The notes beneath the pieces are model-generated. The model did no database searches, was not told the origin of the DNA, and saw nothing but the letters and a program-made list of their open reading frames with translations. Positions 11,260 to 23,189 of a stretch of 64,000 nt of DNA are shown piece after piece. Position 1 is the stretch's first letter; each line of letters starts with the position of its first letter. This stretch comes from Xylaria sp. FL1777. Taxonomy: Eukaryota; Ascomycota; Sordariomycetes; Xylariales; Xylariaceae. The position numbers were made by a program, and so were the translations under genes. The stretch is taken from contig MU400508.1 in the NCBI GenBank assembly GCA_022578965.1, positions 824,710-888,709 on the forward strand, written 5' to 3'.

Positions 11260-14088
11260 TCATGATATTACTCCATCCTTGGTCTCTTCTGCATCTTTCA
11301 CCTCATCGCTGTCCTCTTTCTTCTCTACTGTCTCCGTCAAGATAGATTCACCCGCTGTGTTCGTAACAAGTGATTTCGTCTCCTCGACAGTGTCTTGGAT
11401 CTCGCTCGGCTTGTCGTCAGTTGTGGTGGCTTCTGACTCTTCCGTCGTCTTTTCAGGCTCCTTCTGCTCGGGCTCCTCCTGCTCGGGCGTCTCTTCTGTT
11501 TTCGTTTCTACAACTTCTGCTTCTTTAGTCTCTGTCTGATCGGGTTTAATTTCCACCACCTTCACTTCCTCTACTTCAGGCTCGACTTCTCTAACCGTCG
11601 GTTCGGGCTTCTCGGCTTTCTCTTGGCCAAAGTCATCAACCATTACAGTACCCTCTTCATCTATACTCCACAGCGTCCTCGTCATAGAGAAAGACAATAT
11701 AGGGCGACCATTGGATACAGGTGGCGGAACAGACTTTTCTACCGCAGAGCCGGGGCTATGACTCTTAGTTGGGGCCCTTCGTTGGGGACCTCGGGCGCGT
11801 CCTTTCCTAGCATCAGCCAAGGGAGCCTTCTCCTTCTCTTCAGGCGCTTCTTCCGGGGAGGGCACATTCTTCTTAGGAGCTTGCGGGCCTAGCCGTAACC
11901 GATTATTCAGATCCGACATAAAACCGGCTTGAAGCGCAGCTATCTTACTGCCAACAGGTCTAGCCGGTACAGCAGGCTTTTGTTTAACGGCCCCCCCCGG
12001 TTCTTTAGCATCGGCGGCCGACTTCAATGGGCGTGCAGGGATCTGTGGCTTTGGGCGACTAGGGACTACGGGTTTTGAAGAACCATCATCTCCAGAACCC
12101 TGCTTCTTAGGCGGACGGACGGGAACGGCAGGTCTGTTAGCAGGTGGTTGTGGTTTAGCCTCCTCTTCACCCGCCGAGTCATCAGCTAATTGAGGGGTAG
12201 ATACTGTTGTTGTAAATTGAAGAGAGTCGGGGGTGTCTTCCCAGACATCTCGGCTGGGGAAGCGTTGGGCCGTATTCGGGCGGCTATGAATCTCTTTGGT
12301 GAGATGGGGCTGGTGTTCAACCCATGGTTTCGGTCGCTGTTGTCGATTTAAGAAGCTGTCCGGTGTGACGGCTTCTTTCTCAGCCAATTCTTCATGCCTC
12401 CTAGCAAATGCTTGGGCCGGCGTCTCTGCATCCCTTGGAGGCAAGTCTGCCGGTGCAGTGCGCAATTTCGTGCGCGTATCCGCCGGTTCTGGTGTAGAGA
12501 CTTCAGCTGTGCTATGCACGCTGTTCGGAGCATCCTCCCAGATATCCCGACTGGGAAATCTTTGATTATACTCCTTGGACTTTTCGGCTGATGTCTTCGG
12601 CTTTTGATCACCTTTTTCATCCTCTGGGAACAGTGGTTCGTACTCTTCTACATCTTCTAAAGGCGTAGAGCGCACCTCAGGCGGAGGAGGACTATAGATA
12701 CTAGCAGGTCTACTTGACGGGCGGCTCCTGGCCTCATCGCTCCCGGGCCGATTGTGAGGAACGGCTGGCTGGAGCTCGTACGGCGTTGGGTCTTTAGCTA
12801 CCTCATCGGCGGCTAGAATAGGCCAGGTACCATCATTGTGCACATCATTATCCTCGGCGGATCCTTCTTCGCCGTGTTTAGCAAAGGCTTTGTACTGGCT
12901 ATCTTCGTCAACGTGGATGACACCATCTCCCCTTTCATTGTTGGGCCCAGAAGAGTTAACTTTCGCGGGAGAGTTGACTAACTCGGCCGTGGGATCGGCG
13001 GAGGAGGGCTGAGGCGAGGAAATGCGCGAAGTATACTCATCACTGGCTTGGAAGCCAACCTGCTCACTGGGTGTTCCCATGTATCCAGATGTACCTGTCA
13101 TGAGCGGTTAGAAACATTCCAAAGTTTGTTGATGGCTTGCGTTACCAAAACCAACGCCACGGCTAGCGGTATCCCGGACAATCTTGTTGAGATTCTCACT
13201 GCTCATAGAGTAGTCATGGACACGCTCGTGAAGGGGATGATAATGTTCCTTCTGGTAAATATCGGGATGCTTCTCGTAGTAAGCCTTTTCTAGCCTATCC
13301 GTAGATTCAACACCGTGGCCATGCAGACCATAACTTCCCGGTGGAAGATCATGAAACCCGGTGCGAGAACTCGTTCTACGAGTATGGTGGCGACCACTCT
13401 TGGTACTATCAACGCTCGAAGCTCGTGGTGGCGCTGGCGAGGGAGCTTGCACATCACCGGCATATGATAGCATAGGAACCCTCTGGCCAATCTCGGGGAT
13501 TCCATGCTCATCGTCGGTGTAAAGCTCGCTGTGATGCGACAGCTGACTCGTGGTACTAGCTTTCTTCTTCAGGCTGCGTGCGCCCGAGTAGAGCGGCTCC
13601 TCACTGCTGGGACGCCCAATGCCGAAGGCCGCAGCACGATCTGAATCGGTACGCGTGACTGCGGCGACTCGCTTCTCGGCGCTAGCAGCAGGTACGGTGG
13701 GCTTTGGGGCGTGCAGCTTGAGGCCCTCACCAACGAGGCGAGTATGCTCGGGAGACGAGCTACGGGTCTCATCGGGGGATGAAGAGCCAAGCTCCTCAAT
13801 GGCGGCGGCATATTCCCGGCCCTCCTCACCAACTCCTGGTAAATCAACACTCGTGGACCGCTCGAGTTCCTCTCCAAGGAAGCTTTGGCTGTTTCGCTTA
13901 GCCGTGGGGATGAAGGAGCTCTCGTTGAGAGGTGATGGCGCGAATCGATCGGGATTCGGGGAGACAGAGCGATTAAACCGCTTTGTGGGACGTGCTGGAA
14001 TCGTGGGGACAGTTCCATTGGCGTTGTCCTGGCTCCTTGTAGGACGAGGTGGAACGGCGGGCGTTGAAGACATCGTGGCGGCGCTCAT
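11260..14088 (-). CDS. aim21: Aim21-family cortical actin patch protein
   Basis: Two exons, 14088-13146 and 13094-11260, join across a 51-bp intron (donor GTAACG, CTAAC branch site, acceptor GACAG) to give 925 residues. In yeast, Aim21 works at actin patches, where it limits barbed-end assembly. The N-terminus has repeated proline motifs typical of SH3 ligands (PAVPPRPTRS, VPTIPARPTKR) and the conserved SPNPDRFAPSPLNESSF block. The exon junction reads GVGFG/TSGYMGTPSEQVGF, followed by the family's DEYTSRISSP stretch. Two RFPSRDVWEDTPDS-like repeats occur in the middle part, and more PxRP motifs follow (VPVRPPKK, IPARPLKS, VPARPVGSK). The C-terminal 130 residues are almost entirely Glu/Lys/Thr/Val. 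Most of the protein looks disordered. A second Met at residue 6 could also serve as the start. Confidence 0.85.
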
Positions 14089-17000
14089 GGCTGGACTGAC
14101 AAAAGAAGAGTATGAAATGCAGAAGAGGTGCAGTTGGTGTTAGCTAAAGTGTTCAAAGCTCTTGTAGCAGTTGGTATTAGACCGAGACCAATGTAGCCTA
14201 GAATATGTGCAACGATCAGCAAGGAGGACAGATACGCTTGACTGAGTCAGTGGCAAAGGGATAATTGGTTGGAGAATACACAAGACACAAGACACAGAAC
14301 CACTAAAACAACGATAATACGATAGAGCCTAATGGCTTCTAATTTGATGCCCTACACGTCATTACCCACAACTTGCCACAGCTCAGCTGCTCTCTAACTG
14401 TGCGTGACAAGCCAGGAATAAAGTGGTGTTGGTAGTGATGGTGATGTCAAAGGGACGAGAGCCGAGGTTGAGGAAGTAAACGAGTGTTTAAAAAAACTTG
14501 GGCTTTCAAGCCCCACGTCATTGTCATGGTGTACATACCGCATAGGACTCCACAGGTCTAGCAGATATTAGAGAAAGTATAGGGAGTCAATTACACAAGG
14601 AAAGGAGGTAATTGTTGCGATTTCCCTTTCTTTGAAGATATAAACGTATAATAATAACTGCTTCGGGACTCGTTATCTGGATCTATAAGCTTGAGCTTAT
14701 CGTGCTGTCTATCATTAGGTATTAGTCACTGAACGGCTTATTTTTGGCGGTATCGCTATCCAGCGGTGTAGAGATAAAGGAACTTGCAGGAACAGATAAG
14801 CCAGTAATAACGTGTGTGTTCGAAACAAACAATGATAAAGGGAGAAAAAAATTCATGGAACTTGGGTGTGGTAAAAGCTGACTGGTATGTCGACGGAGGG
14901 GGTTTGAATCAACGGAAACGGACGTAGTTGTGTCACATAATGATAACACCATTCATCGCAGAGGCCAAACATGCTAAGACAGATCAAAACAGTACCGTCA
15001 ACACCCGCCAACCTGTCTCCCTGATTGTCATGGGCTCCGAGATAGGTTACTCGGGTCGGGGGCGGACTTTTAAAAGGAACGGGGCCTGAACGGTAAACTG
15101 CCGCGACGCCTGAGGCAGACGAAAAGCTGCACGAGCAAAGTTGGGGAAAGAGGAACAAAGTTTCAAGTTGCAGAGTACCTACTTTAGGTATTGCTAGAAA
15201 TAGGAGAAAGAGAAAGGGCAATCCCTTACACGATGTTGTCTTCCTTGGAGCAGCTATATAAGTGATACCGTGTGGCTCTGGTGGCTGTGTCAACCTTGTC
15301 GGAGGAACTCTCAAAGCACCGGAAAGGCGCAGCTATTTTTGGACTTGGAATGATTCGAAAGTAGAAATAAGCAATGGGATGAAGTAGCCCGACAGATGCA
15401 AAGATTTGTTTGAAGATGCGATAGTAAGTTTTTGGGCTGGTTTGGGCTGGGGCTTTGGGTTTGGGTTTGGGTTTAGGTTGCGAAGTTGTGTTGTCAGAAG
15501 CATGAACTACATCCGTGCATGTAGACAGTAATCAGTAATAGAGCGAGCAGGCTTTGACCGCGCGAAGCGATCCGTCCCATTTAAACAAGACAGACAACTC
15601 ACACTGGCCTGGACACACTAATGAAATAGTAACTGACTGGCGACTGCATACTGTACATCTGGGGTCCCGTTTTGCATGTATCGGATCTTGTGTCTGGCCT
15701 GGTTTCTCAACAACTCCCAAGTACCAGCTACCTCATCTGGGGCTATGGTGGCTCTGGTGGCTCTGGAGTCGTAGTATAGAACAGGGATTGGCTATACTAA
15801 GAGACGGCTCGATGATGCCCCTCACGTGAAAGCTTCTCGACAGGCCTGTGAAGTACCTGGTTGGTAGATGCTTACAATGCATCCGAGTGTGTAATGTTCC
15901 TGAAAAGACTGCGCTGCACCAAGATGTCATAGGGGCTTGGGCAGTACTGCCCGACTGGATTTTAGCAGGAGCTCCAGGCTGGCCAGCTAACGAAGGACGT
16001 TCGGGGTACACATGTATTACAGCTGCATGATGCCCCTCTGACCCCCGTTTAGCCCCTCCATGCGTCCCTGGACTAGATAAGTGGGGATATGTACCGTGTG
16101 CTAGATCAGCCAATGATGCCGCCCCAATTAGGCCACCGGCTTTACTAGGCTTTCCTCTCAGTGGCCCCTGGCGGTGACGACTTTATGCACCAGGTCCAGT
16201 GTTTCGCAGCGCCGAGTCAAAAGGGTTGGACACTACCTACCGTATATCATCGAAGACGGGAAACGGTACACTGTCACCTATGCGACAACAACTGCTTTTT
16301 CACGTTTGAGAACTGGGCGAAAGCACTAGTTAATAACCCACACATGCTAGAGGGAGAGAGAGAGAGCTCGAAAACATGTATAGGTAGGGTTATAACTGTA
16401 CAATGTTACGGTGTGACACCATGCACTAACCAAGCAGCTTGTAGGTGATGCTACGCAGAAATTATGCTAGTACCATCCTCCTGCTCGTCATCAGCCTCAC
16501 GATCTCCTCCCCACGTCTCACAGCGTCTCCACCGGAAAGCTATTCCGTTTTAGCATATCCCGTCGTCACCTGAGCCGAAATATTGCAGTGAAGACATCCG
16601 TGAGTGCATTTACATGATGAAAACTTTTTCTCCCGAGACAGTGGTAGTTATTCCTATCCTTTTCTCCTGATGGAATGTGTGCTTCTTATAAGTTGTAGTA
16701 CTATCCCGAACAGCTAGTTGGGCAACTTGCCTTGTTCAACGCTCAATTTCCATGGAAAAAAGAAATAGTGTAGCTAGGTAGACCCTTCGTCATTACAAAC
16801 TGACTTCGTGACTCGATAGATTCTTTTAGTTCGAGTCTTCATGAGCAGCTGCAGAACCAGAGCCACCCGCACCGTCATACATATACTACGTAGATTAGGT
16901 AAGAGAAGACTCCATTTGTAGCAGCTAATACGTAATCCCATACTGTGCAACATAAGCACCCATACTTGGCCGCCCCCACATTACGTTGTCAGAGGACGAG

Positions 17001-18503
17001 GTCCGGAAGAAACGTTCAGTTCGAACGGTTCAGAGGATAGAAAGGCACTACAAGTACCAAAGCTGGCATGTGATCTATTAGTGTTACTCAGGAGTCATCC
17101 CCCAAATTTCAATGGTACAAAACGTATAATAGGAGCTTTAGCTAGTAACAGCGTACACATATAGGGTACAGTGCCATCGATATTCGAGAGAATGCATGGG
17201 TCCAGTATACGATCGATACTGAAACCGGCGGGTACAGCTGCAAGTGCTGCGCTCGGCTCTCCAACAATGACGGCATATTTCCCTCCACGGCAGTGGTTCT
17301 TGGCCTTGATTCGAGACGGAGCTCTGGAGAGGAAAACAACGACAGAGACGCGCAGAATCTTTCCGTGAATTTCACTTGTAAGCACTTACAGATACTTACT
17401 TACTTACTCACTTGAGCACATTTTATGTTCTAGAATCCGATCGGCCCATCGGACTGAGTTGCGTAGTTTGCACTCTATTTTGCGCCCGGCATTCGTTCCG
17501 ATTTGATCAGTTTACCTCGAAAGAAGGGGACTGCTTGCACGAGCAGGCATCGTACGGGAATTCCCAACATGGAATTCCAAGGGCTAGATGACCAGGATCT
17601 GCTGAGGACAATGAATAGATGGCTATATATGGAAAGGCCTTTGGGAATTGAGACATGGTATGCAGTGCGTTGTTAGTAAGTCCAATGCGGAACATTTATT
17701 CAGGACCGTGACCTAAAATGGCACATAGAGTTTCAGATCACTATTTACGACATGCATGCCATGTAGGTATATTAAGCAACGATGCTTACTCGCATTCGTC
17801 GGTTGATCGGATCAGTTATGTATTGCATATTGCATCTCATCACCGATGCTCCAACTTTTGGAGTTCGAACTCCATTATGTACTCCAACCTGCTGTGAGTG
17901 ATCCAGAAAGTAAGTTACCAGTTTGAAACAGTACCCGGTTCCCTTCTCTCAACTCGGGCATTTACATTATTACGTTAGGCATGTTACATATCCTCTCTTC
18001 GAACTCGAGAACATTAGTATCGGCAGAAACTACTAGTATTAAAGTGTCAGGATCGTCTCCGGTTATTAGTTTGGATTGTACCCGTTCAAAAACGCCTAAC
18101 CTAGGGCAACAAATAAAATGCTACCGTACATCAAAGGTGAGGACTAGTCCGCACCGGAACACATACTACCGCCTGGGGGCGCAGTCTATCGGCCAAAGTA
18201 GAAATTCGTCTCATTCAGGGAACCTGAGATATCTCTCCCGAGGCTGACACCAAAGAAACTGATTTGGTATCATACCCGAGCATGAATAGAAAATACTGGG
18301 TCTTGTTCATACAATATCCGTGACGCCAATACACCAGTCCTAAATGTTTGCCGTCCTTTTTCTGTCTAGTTGTTGCCTCCTTCAGTCTTCAGCCTCGTCG
18401 GTCATCAAAGTCTCGTACCGTCACGCGCACTATCGCCACTTCTCTTGTGCCGGTGGAATCTCGCAATTCTGGCAGCTCCGTTGGGTCGTAGGAGATCAGC
18501 AGA
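14089..18503. other. Long intergenic region upstream of aim21
   Basis: I find no supportable gene in 4.4 kb. The open frames at 14853-15314 (-), 15733-16113 (-) and 16161-16448 (+) have atypical composition, no domains and no convincing splice partners. The left end should contain the aim21 promoter. Notable contents are the G-run repeat at 15,431 and a small TGGCTCTGG repeat near 15,750. A long non-coding RNA or poorly conserved small genes cannot be excluded by eye. Confidence 0.45.
15431..15475 (+). repeat. TTTGGG-type tandem G-run repeat
   Basis: Six runs of three or four G are separated by TTT or CT(TT) spacers, ending in three clean GGGTTT units. The pattern fits a G-quadruplex-capable tract and resembles telomere repeats, but the unit is GGGTTT, not the common fungal TTAGGG, and it is interstitial. 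It lies about 1.35 kb upstream of aim21. Confidence 0.75.
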
Positions 18504-19257
18504 TTATATGATCATTTGCGCAACACCTTGACCACCCAAAGTCTTGCTCCCAACAAATGCCTGGCCCTTGAAACCGGCAAGGGCATAACAGACGCTGGTC
18601 AATGTGAGAACAACGGCGGCAGCGATAAGGCTACTGGGGTTGACAATTATGCTGAGGTACTGGACGATGGCCATAACCAGATAGACTGCAGCACGCATGT
18701 AGTTGGACGAGACCCTACGGATCGCGGCATCGAACGTGGACGAGGTAGGGCAGATTCGGAGCAGGAGAGGCACTTCTAGGAATAGGATAATGAAGGATGA
18801 TACCCTGGTCCGACTCCAGTTAGCCATCCCAGTTTCTTAAGAACACCCAGAAAAAAGAAGTCGACGACTTACAGACAGATGATGGCGAAGATGATGAGGA
18901 GGATATGGAAAAGGTTAAAGAAGTTGGCGATGCCCAGCGCGAAGCAGAGGATCATGGAGAGAATTCCAAGCCTGCAATAAACAAGATCTATATTAGCCTT
19001 GCTATCCATAGCATATCTCATAGTATTATTGTCGATACGAGGTTACACGATAGCAACAATTTCTTGTGCAGATAATCTAGCTTCCGCGGCTGCGTATTAT
19101 TTGACTGGCGGAGTGGCTTACCATTGTCCGTAGATGCCTGAGTGCCGATTGTTAGCTTCTGCGTTTACATCCGCGGAGGGAGGAATGGCGCATCGGGAGA
19201 AGGCGAGCGGAGATACTCACTAAAGTTTCTTGTGGCGAACTCGTCCTTAATCGACAT
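18504..19257 (-). CDS. tvp18: Golgi membrane protein Tvp18
   Basis: Tvp18 is a small four-helix membrane protein of late-Golgi (Tlg2) vesicles. Four exons rebuild the complete protein of 150 residues, the usual family length: 19257-19221, 19137-19122 (only 16 nt), 18971-18873 and 18804-18504. Introns of 83, 150 and 68 bp have donors GTGAGT, GTAAGC and GTAAGT, and all junctions keep phase. The protein starts MSIKDEFATRNFSIYGQWLG. Four hydrophobic segments follow: ILSMILCFALGIANFFNLF, LLIIFAIICLVSSFIILFLEV, AAVYLVMAIVQYLSII and LIAAAVVLTLTSVCYALA. The family signatures EVPLLLRICPTS and GQAFVGSKTLGGQGVAQM are intact. The microexon encodes most of the conserved SIYGQW motif, which confirms it is real. 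Confidence 0.93.
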
Positions 19258-20767
19258 ATTGAAGATGTGTGGTATGAGTTTACGGACTAAATCAGGATCA
19301 CAGCAGCGGTTGAATACGGAGGAGTCCTATGCCGAGTCCAAAGTGGTTTCGGATGACGCTGATGGCGACCCTGAAATGATGCGCAGGATGGCTACGGAAT
19401 GAAAGGGACGAGTCTTGGGTCTAGGCGATTTTGTCGCGAATATCAATAGTAGGCGCAGGGCAATCAACGGGTAAACGTTGTCACCGAAGGGTTGTCTTGA
19501 TGGCTGATGAAGATTCGTGGTTGTGATTGTTTTAGAGATGAGTATTGCTGACAGATATGTCCAATTGATGGAAGCTCTAGATAGATAGGGTGGATCTTGG
19601 ACGACTAGGCGACGGCGACGCCAAGATGGCTGAGCTGCCACAACACGCAAGCGCCAGTCTAGGTAGCTCTTTCAGTGAAGGGGACTATTCAGCTTCGCGC
19701 CACAAGGCGTGGCTGTGGTGGCTTAAACAGAACTTGTTGGTTGGACCCTGGATTTAGGTAAGCACCTAATCAGGCTACACTGTTACACACCAGCATACTT
19801 ATACGCGACCGTATTCGGAAACATATACTTATACGTCGGGAGCCCGGATGCCGGTATATCCTTTGGTTATTGACGTGGTGGTATACGAGCTGGCAGCTAT
19901 GATACCTACCTAGAACCTACCTAGAGACGAAAGAAAGCAGCCGTGATTCTGAGAATGTGCGTAGGGCTCCAATGTACTGGTTTTGCGCCCAGACGACCCA
20001 GTCAGAGAATCCCAGATGTATAGGTACGCAGTATATCAAGCTGACGGCTTTTTCGTTTTCAGATAACTTGCGCCAACTTCTATGTATACTATTCTAGCAA
20101 CGATAAATACATATAAAAGAGATGGACCAAAATGATTCTCGGACGGCCCGTTCATTGGTCGCTGCGGGGAATCCCTGTTGAACGGGAACTGGCAACAAAC
20201 AGGTGACAGATTTGGAATATATAGTGACCATCATTGTCTACGCATAAGCGTAAGCGAGGCATTGTGCCTGTAATAAGGATCTCCATTCAAAGGATGAATT
20301 GGAAGTAGAGCTGTATCTGCTACGCCCGCTCTCATCAGCCATCGTTGTCGTCCAACTTCCAGTTCCCTTCATTTTCATTTGTATACAACACCATCTAGGT
20401 CTATGCAGATAAGGCTAGCTACCTGGGTACTTAGGTAGGTAGGTTTAGTTTAGCTATTTGAGGCAGAACCGCAACATCACCTGACCAAGTGGTAATCAAT
20501 ACGAGCTACAAAGGAAAGAGCATCCGACAACATGTCCCCCTTAGCACTCAGTGTTGCTATCCCAAAGGTCTCCTCTCTATCTAACCTCAATTGTACCTTT
20601 AACATGTTTCCTAAGTTACTTGCTTGCCCACATGAATCTTCCTAACCGAGCTCATCTCGTCGACGACATGTGCCCTTCTTGCCCTTCTATTACCTCTCAT
20701 CTGCATTCAACTAACCGCCCCTCCAATAGACTCGTCGAAATCTACATCGCTTTATCTTATATGATAC
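19258..20767. other. Divergent intergenic region between tvp18 and the P450
   Basis: This 1.5-kb gap separates two divergent genes and should hold both promoters. No gene is supported. A GTAGGTAGGTAGG microsatellite lies near 20,431-20,445. Confidence 0.5.
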
Positions 20768-22462
20768 ATGAGTTCTGATGCGCAATATAATTACACAAGA
20801 ATGATTCATTTTCCTGAAGGGTGGCCCCTCTCGCCGATAGCAACATGCATCGCTATCGTCCTCGTAGCTTACGGCCTGGTGTATCAATACTCGGCGCAGA
20901 AGTTAGACGCCAAAGAGCCGACAGTTATTGCTTCTGGTATTCCATTCATCGGACATGTTCTAGGAATGGCCGTACACGGAGGAAAGTATATCAAGAACCT
21001 GGGGTAAGAATCCATCCCAAAATCGGTTCTAGACCTTTCCTTTAACAGCAGTCTTAGGACACGGAATAGACACCTTCCCATTTTCACGCTGCCAGTGCCG
21101 AAATCTCGCATTTACATCGTGACAGAGCCATCCCTAGCTGCTGCAGTTCAGCGAGCTTCCAAAGTGTTGTCTTTTACACCCATTATCCCGGAGGTCACGG
21201 AACGTGTTCTCGGATTAGACAAGGCTACCATGGAAATCACCCGTAAGAACTTGGATCCCGGACCTGGGGACGAACGCGGATTCCTAGCCGATATCCAAGA
21301 CATGGTATATGCTTGGTTTGGCCCAGGAAACTACTTGAACGAACTTAGCTTAGATGCGGCTCGAGAGATAAGCAGCGAAGTCCTTGCTTTCGCCGCCTCT
21401 CAGGAAACACATCGTAGTCTCGAGACACCAATCGATCTACTCGCATGGGTACGACACGTTGTCACCGTATCCACCGCAAAATACTTCTATGGGCCGCAAA
21501 ATCCTATCGCTTTGGACCCAAAGCTTGAAGAGTGCTTCTGGGATTTCGATCATGGTCTCGGGAAGTTATTGATGAACATGCTCCCTTCGGTGACTGCAGG
21601 GAAGGCATACAGGGGTAGAGAGCTTTTAGTTAAAGCACTCGAAAAGTACTTAGAGAATGGACATCATAAGTTGGGCTCAAAGATCGTACAGAAACGTGTC
21701 GAAATTGCTCTACAGCATGGTTGGACGCTTCGCGCTACCGCGCGCTCAGAATTGTCGTTTTTATTTGCTGGCATAGTAAATGCGACCACTTCCACATTTT
21801 GGATTCTACTCCAGATATTCGCCGAGCCTCAGCTTCTATCGACAGTTCGTGAGGAGATCGCACAAGCTCTGAGCCCGAATGAAAGCAACGAAGGGCCGCA
21901 TGTCGGGAATTACAGACTGAATATCACAAATCTCAAAGAGCATTGCCCCATGCTCATTGCCATATACCGAGAATGCTTGCGTTTGGGATCTGACAACTAC
22001 TCCACGCGAATGGTCAAAGAGAACACGATATTAGCAGACCGTTACTTTTTAAAGAAAGGCGCCGTCGTTCAAATTGCCGGAGGTGTCATACATGCTGATC
22101 AATCGATTTGGGGAGACAACGTTGACGACTTCAACCCCAGTCGTTTCCTGGAACACAAGCAACAAGGAGGCAACACAAAGCCGAATCAGATACATCCTGC
22201 CGCTTTCCGCGCCTTCGGCGGTGGAAAGACGCTTTGTCCTGGACGGCACTTCGCAATGAATGAGATACTAAGCTTTGTAGCCTTGGTTGTCTTGACGTTC
22301 GATATTCAAGCTCCTGACGGGGACAAGATCAACGTTCCGAGAAAAAATGACGGCGTCCTGCCTGTTCATATTCTTGAACCCATCGCCCCGGTCAAGGTTC
22401 TGATTTCCAGGCGCCAAGATAAATTCGCGGAAATCTGTTCAAAAATCGAATTCGACTTATAA
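20768..22462 (+). CDS. Cytochrome P450 monooxygenase (CYP7/CYP8-like)
   Basis: This is a haem-thiolate monooxygenase, probably anchored in the endoplasmic reticulum by a hydrophobic helix at about residues 20-42. Exons 20768-21003 and 21058-22462 join across a 54-bp intron (donor GTAAGA; acceptor chosen as CTTAG, though two nearby AGs also keep frame) to give 546 residues. The ExxR pair is E384 and R387 in RECLRLG. The haem-binding loop is FGGGKTLCPGRHFA with ligand C472. The I-helix reads FAGIVNATTSTFW, so the usual acidic residue and threonine pair is absent at its normal place, as in prostacyclin-synthase-like and CYP7/8-type enzymes. This hints at oxygen chemistry or substrates unlike a standard hydroxylase. 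The substrate cannot be read from sequence. The nearby dioxygenase and Zn2Cys6 regulator suggest an accessory pathway. Confidence 0.9.
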
Positions 22463-23189
22463 TATTCGAGACAGTCACTGACTGTATTCAGTCAGGAATC
22501 TTCAGGAGATCGCTAATAGGTGGAATTGCGGTGTGGGTTTGGTTTTGTATCGATACCAATGTTTTGATTTTAAACCAGTTAACGTAATAGAATATTCTTA
22601 GATAAATAGCACATCATATCCACATGCATTACTCCTTAGTAGTTACACGATAGGTTAACTAGTTCTTAAGCTTAATGAATATTTTATTTCGTAAAGGGAC
22701 AATAATAGAATCGAAAACTAATTCCAAGTCAGCTGTTCTTAAAGAGAAGGATAATTGAACGGTGGAGGCAAGTTCTCGTGTATGCCCAAAAGTTCTACAG
22801 TCATTGAAGCGGGTAGTTCTTATGTTCAATCTACGCATAGGCTAGATCTCCTACACAAAGGCTACATAGCGCTAGGCTCAAATGATACGTTTGACCCCTA
22901 TTAAACTACATAGTCGTGATATACTTGACAATTAAGGATGCCTATCGAACTAAGCTAAGTGGGTGTAAGATTAAGCGTGCTCTTCAGGGAGTTGTTCTTG
23001 TATATTGATGATTGTATTATAGACTTGCTTTATTTAGTTAAAAGAGATTCATTCTATTTTACGTTTCATTTAGTTTCTACGTAATAGCTCTCCAACTTGA
23101 AAGAGCATCCCCGATGGACATAACAAACTTGCCCTTGCTAAAAACTGAGGTTCATCCTTCATAGCCATAGTTTCACGTGTAATGATTCT
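22463..23189. other. Convergent intergenic region, A+T-leaning
   Basis: This stretch lies between the P450 stop and the stop of the next minus-strand gene. It has many TAA/TTA trinucleotides and no supported open frame. Nothing else was recognised. Confidence 0.5.

Noticed and set aside
14853..16448. Open frames of 95-153 codons on both strands (14853-15314, 15733-16113, 16161-16448)
   Set aside because: Their translations show no motif or hydrophobic pattern of a real protein, and no introns join them to each other.
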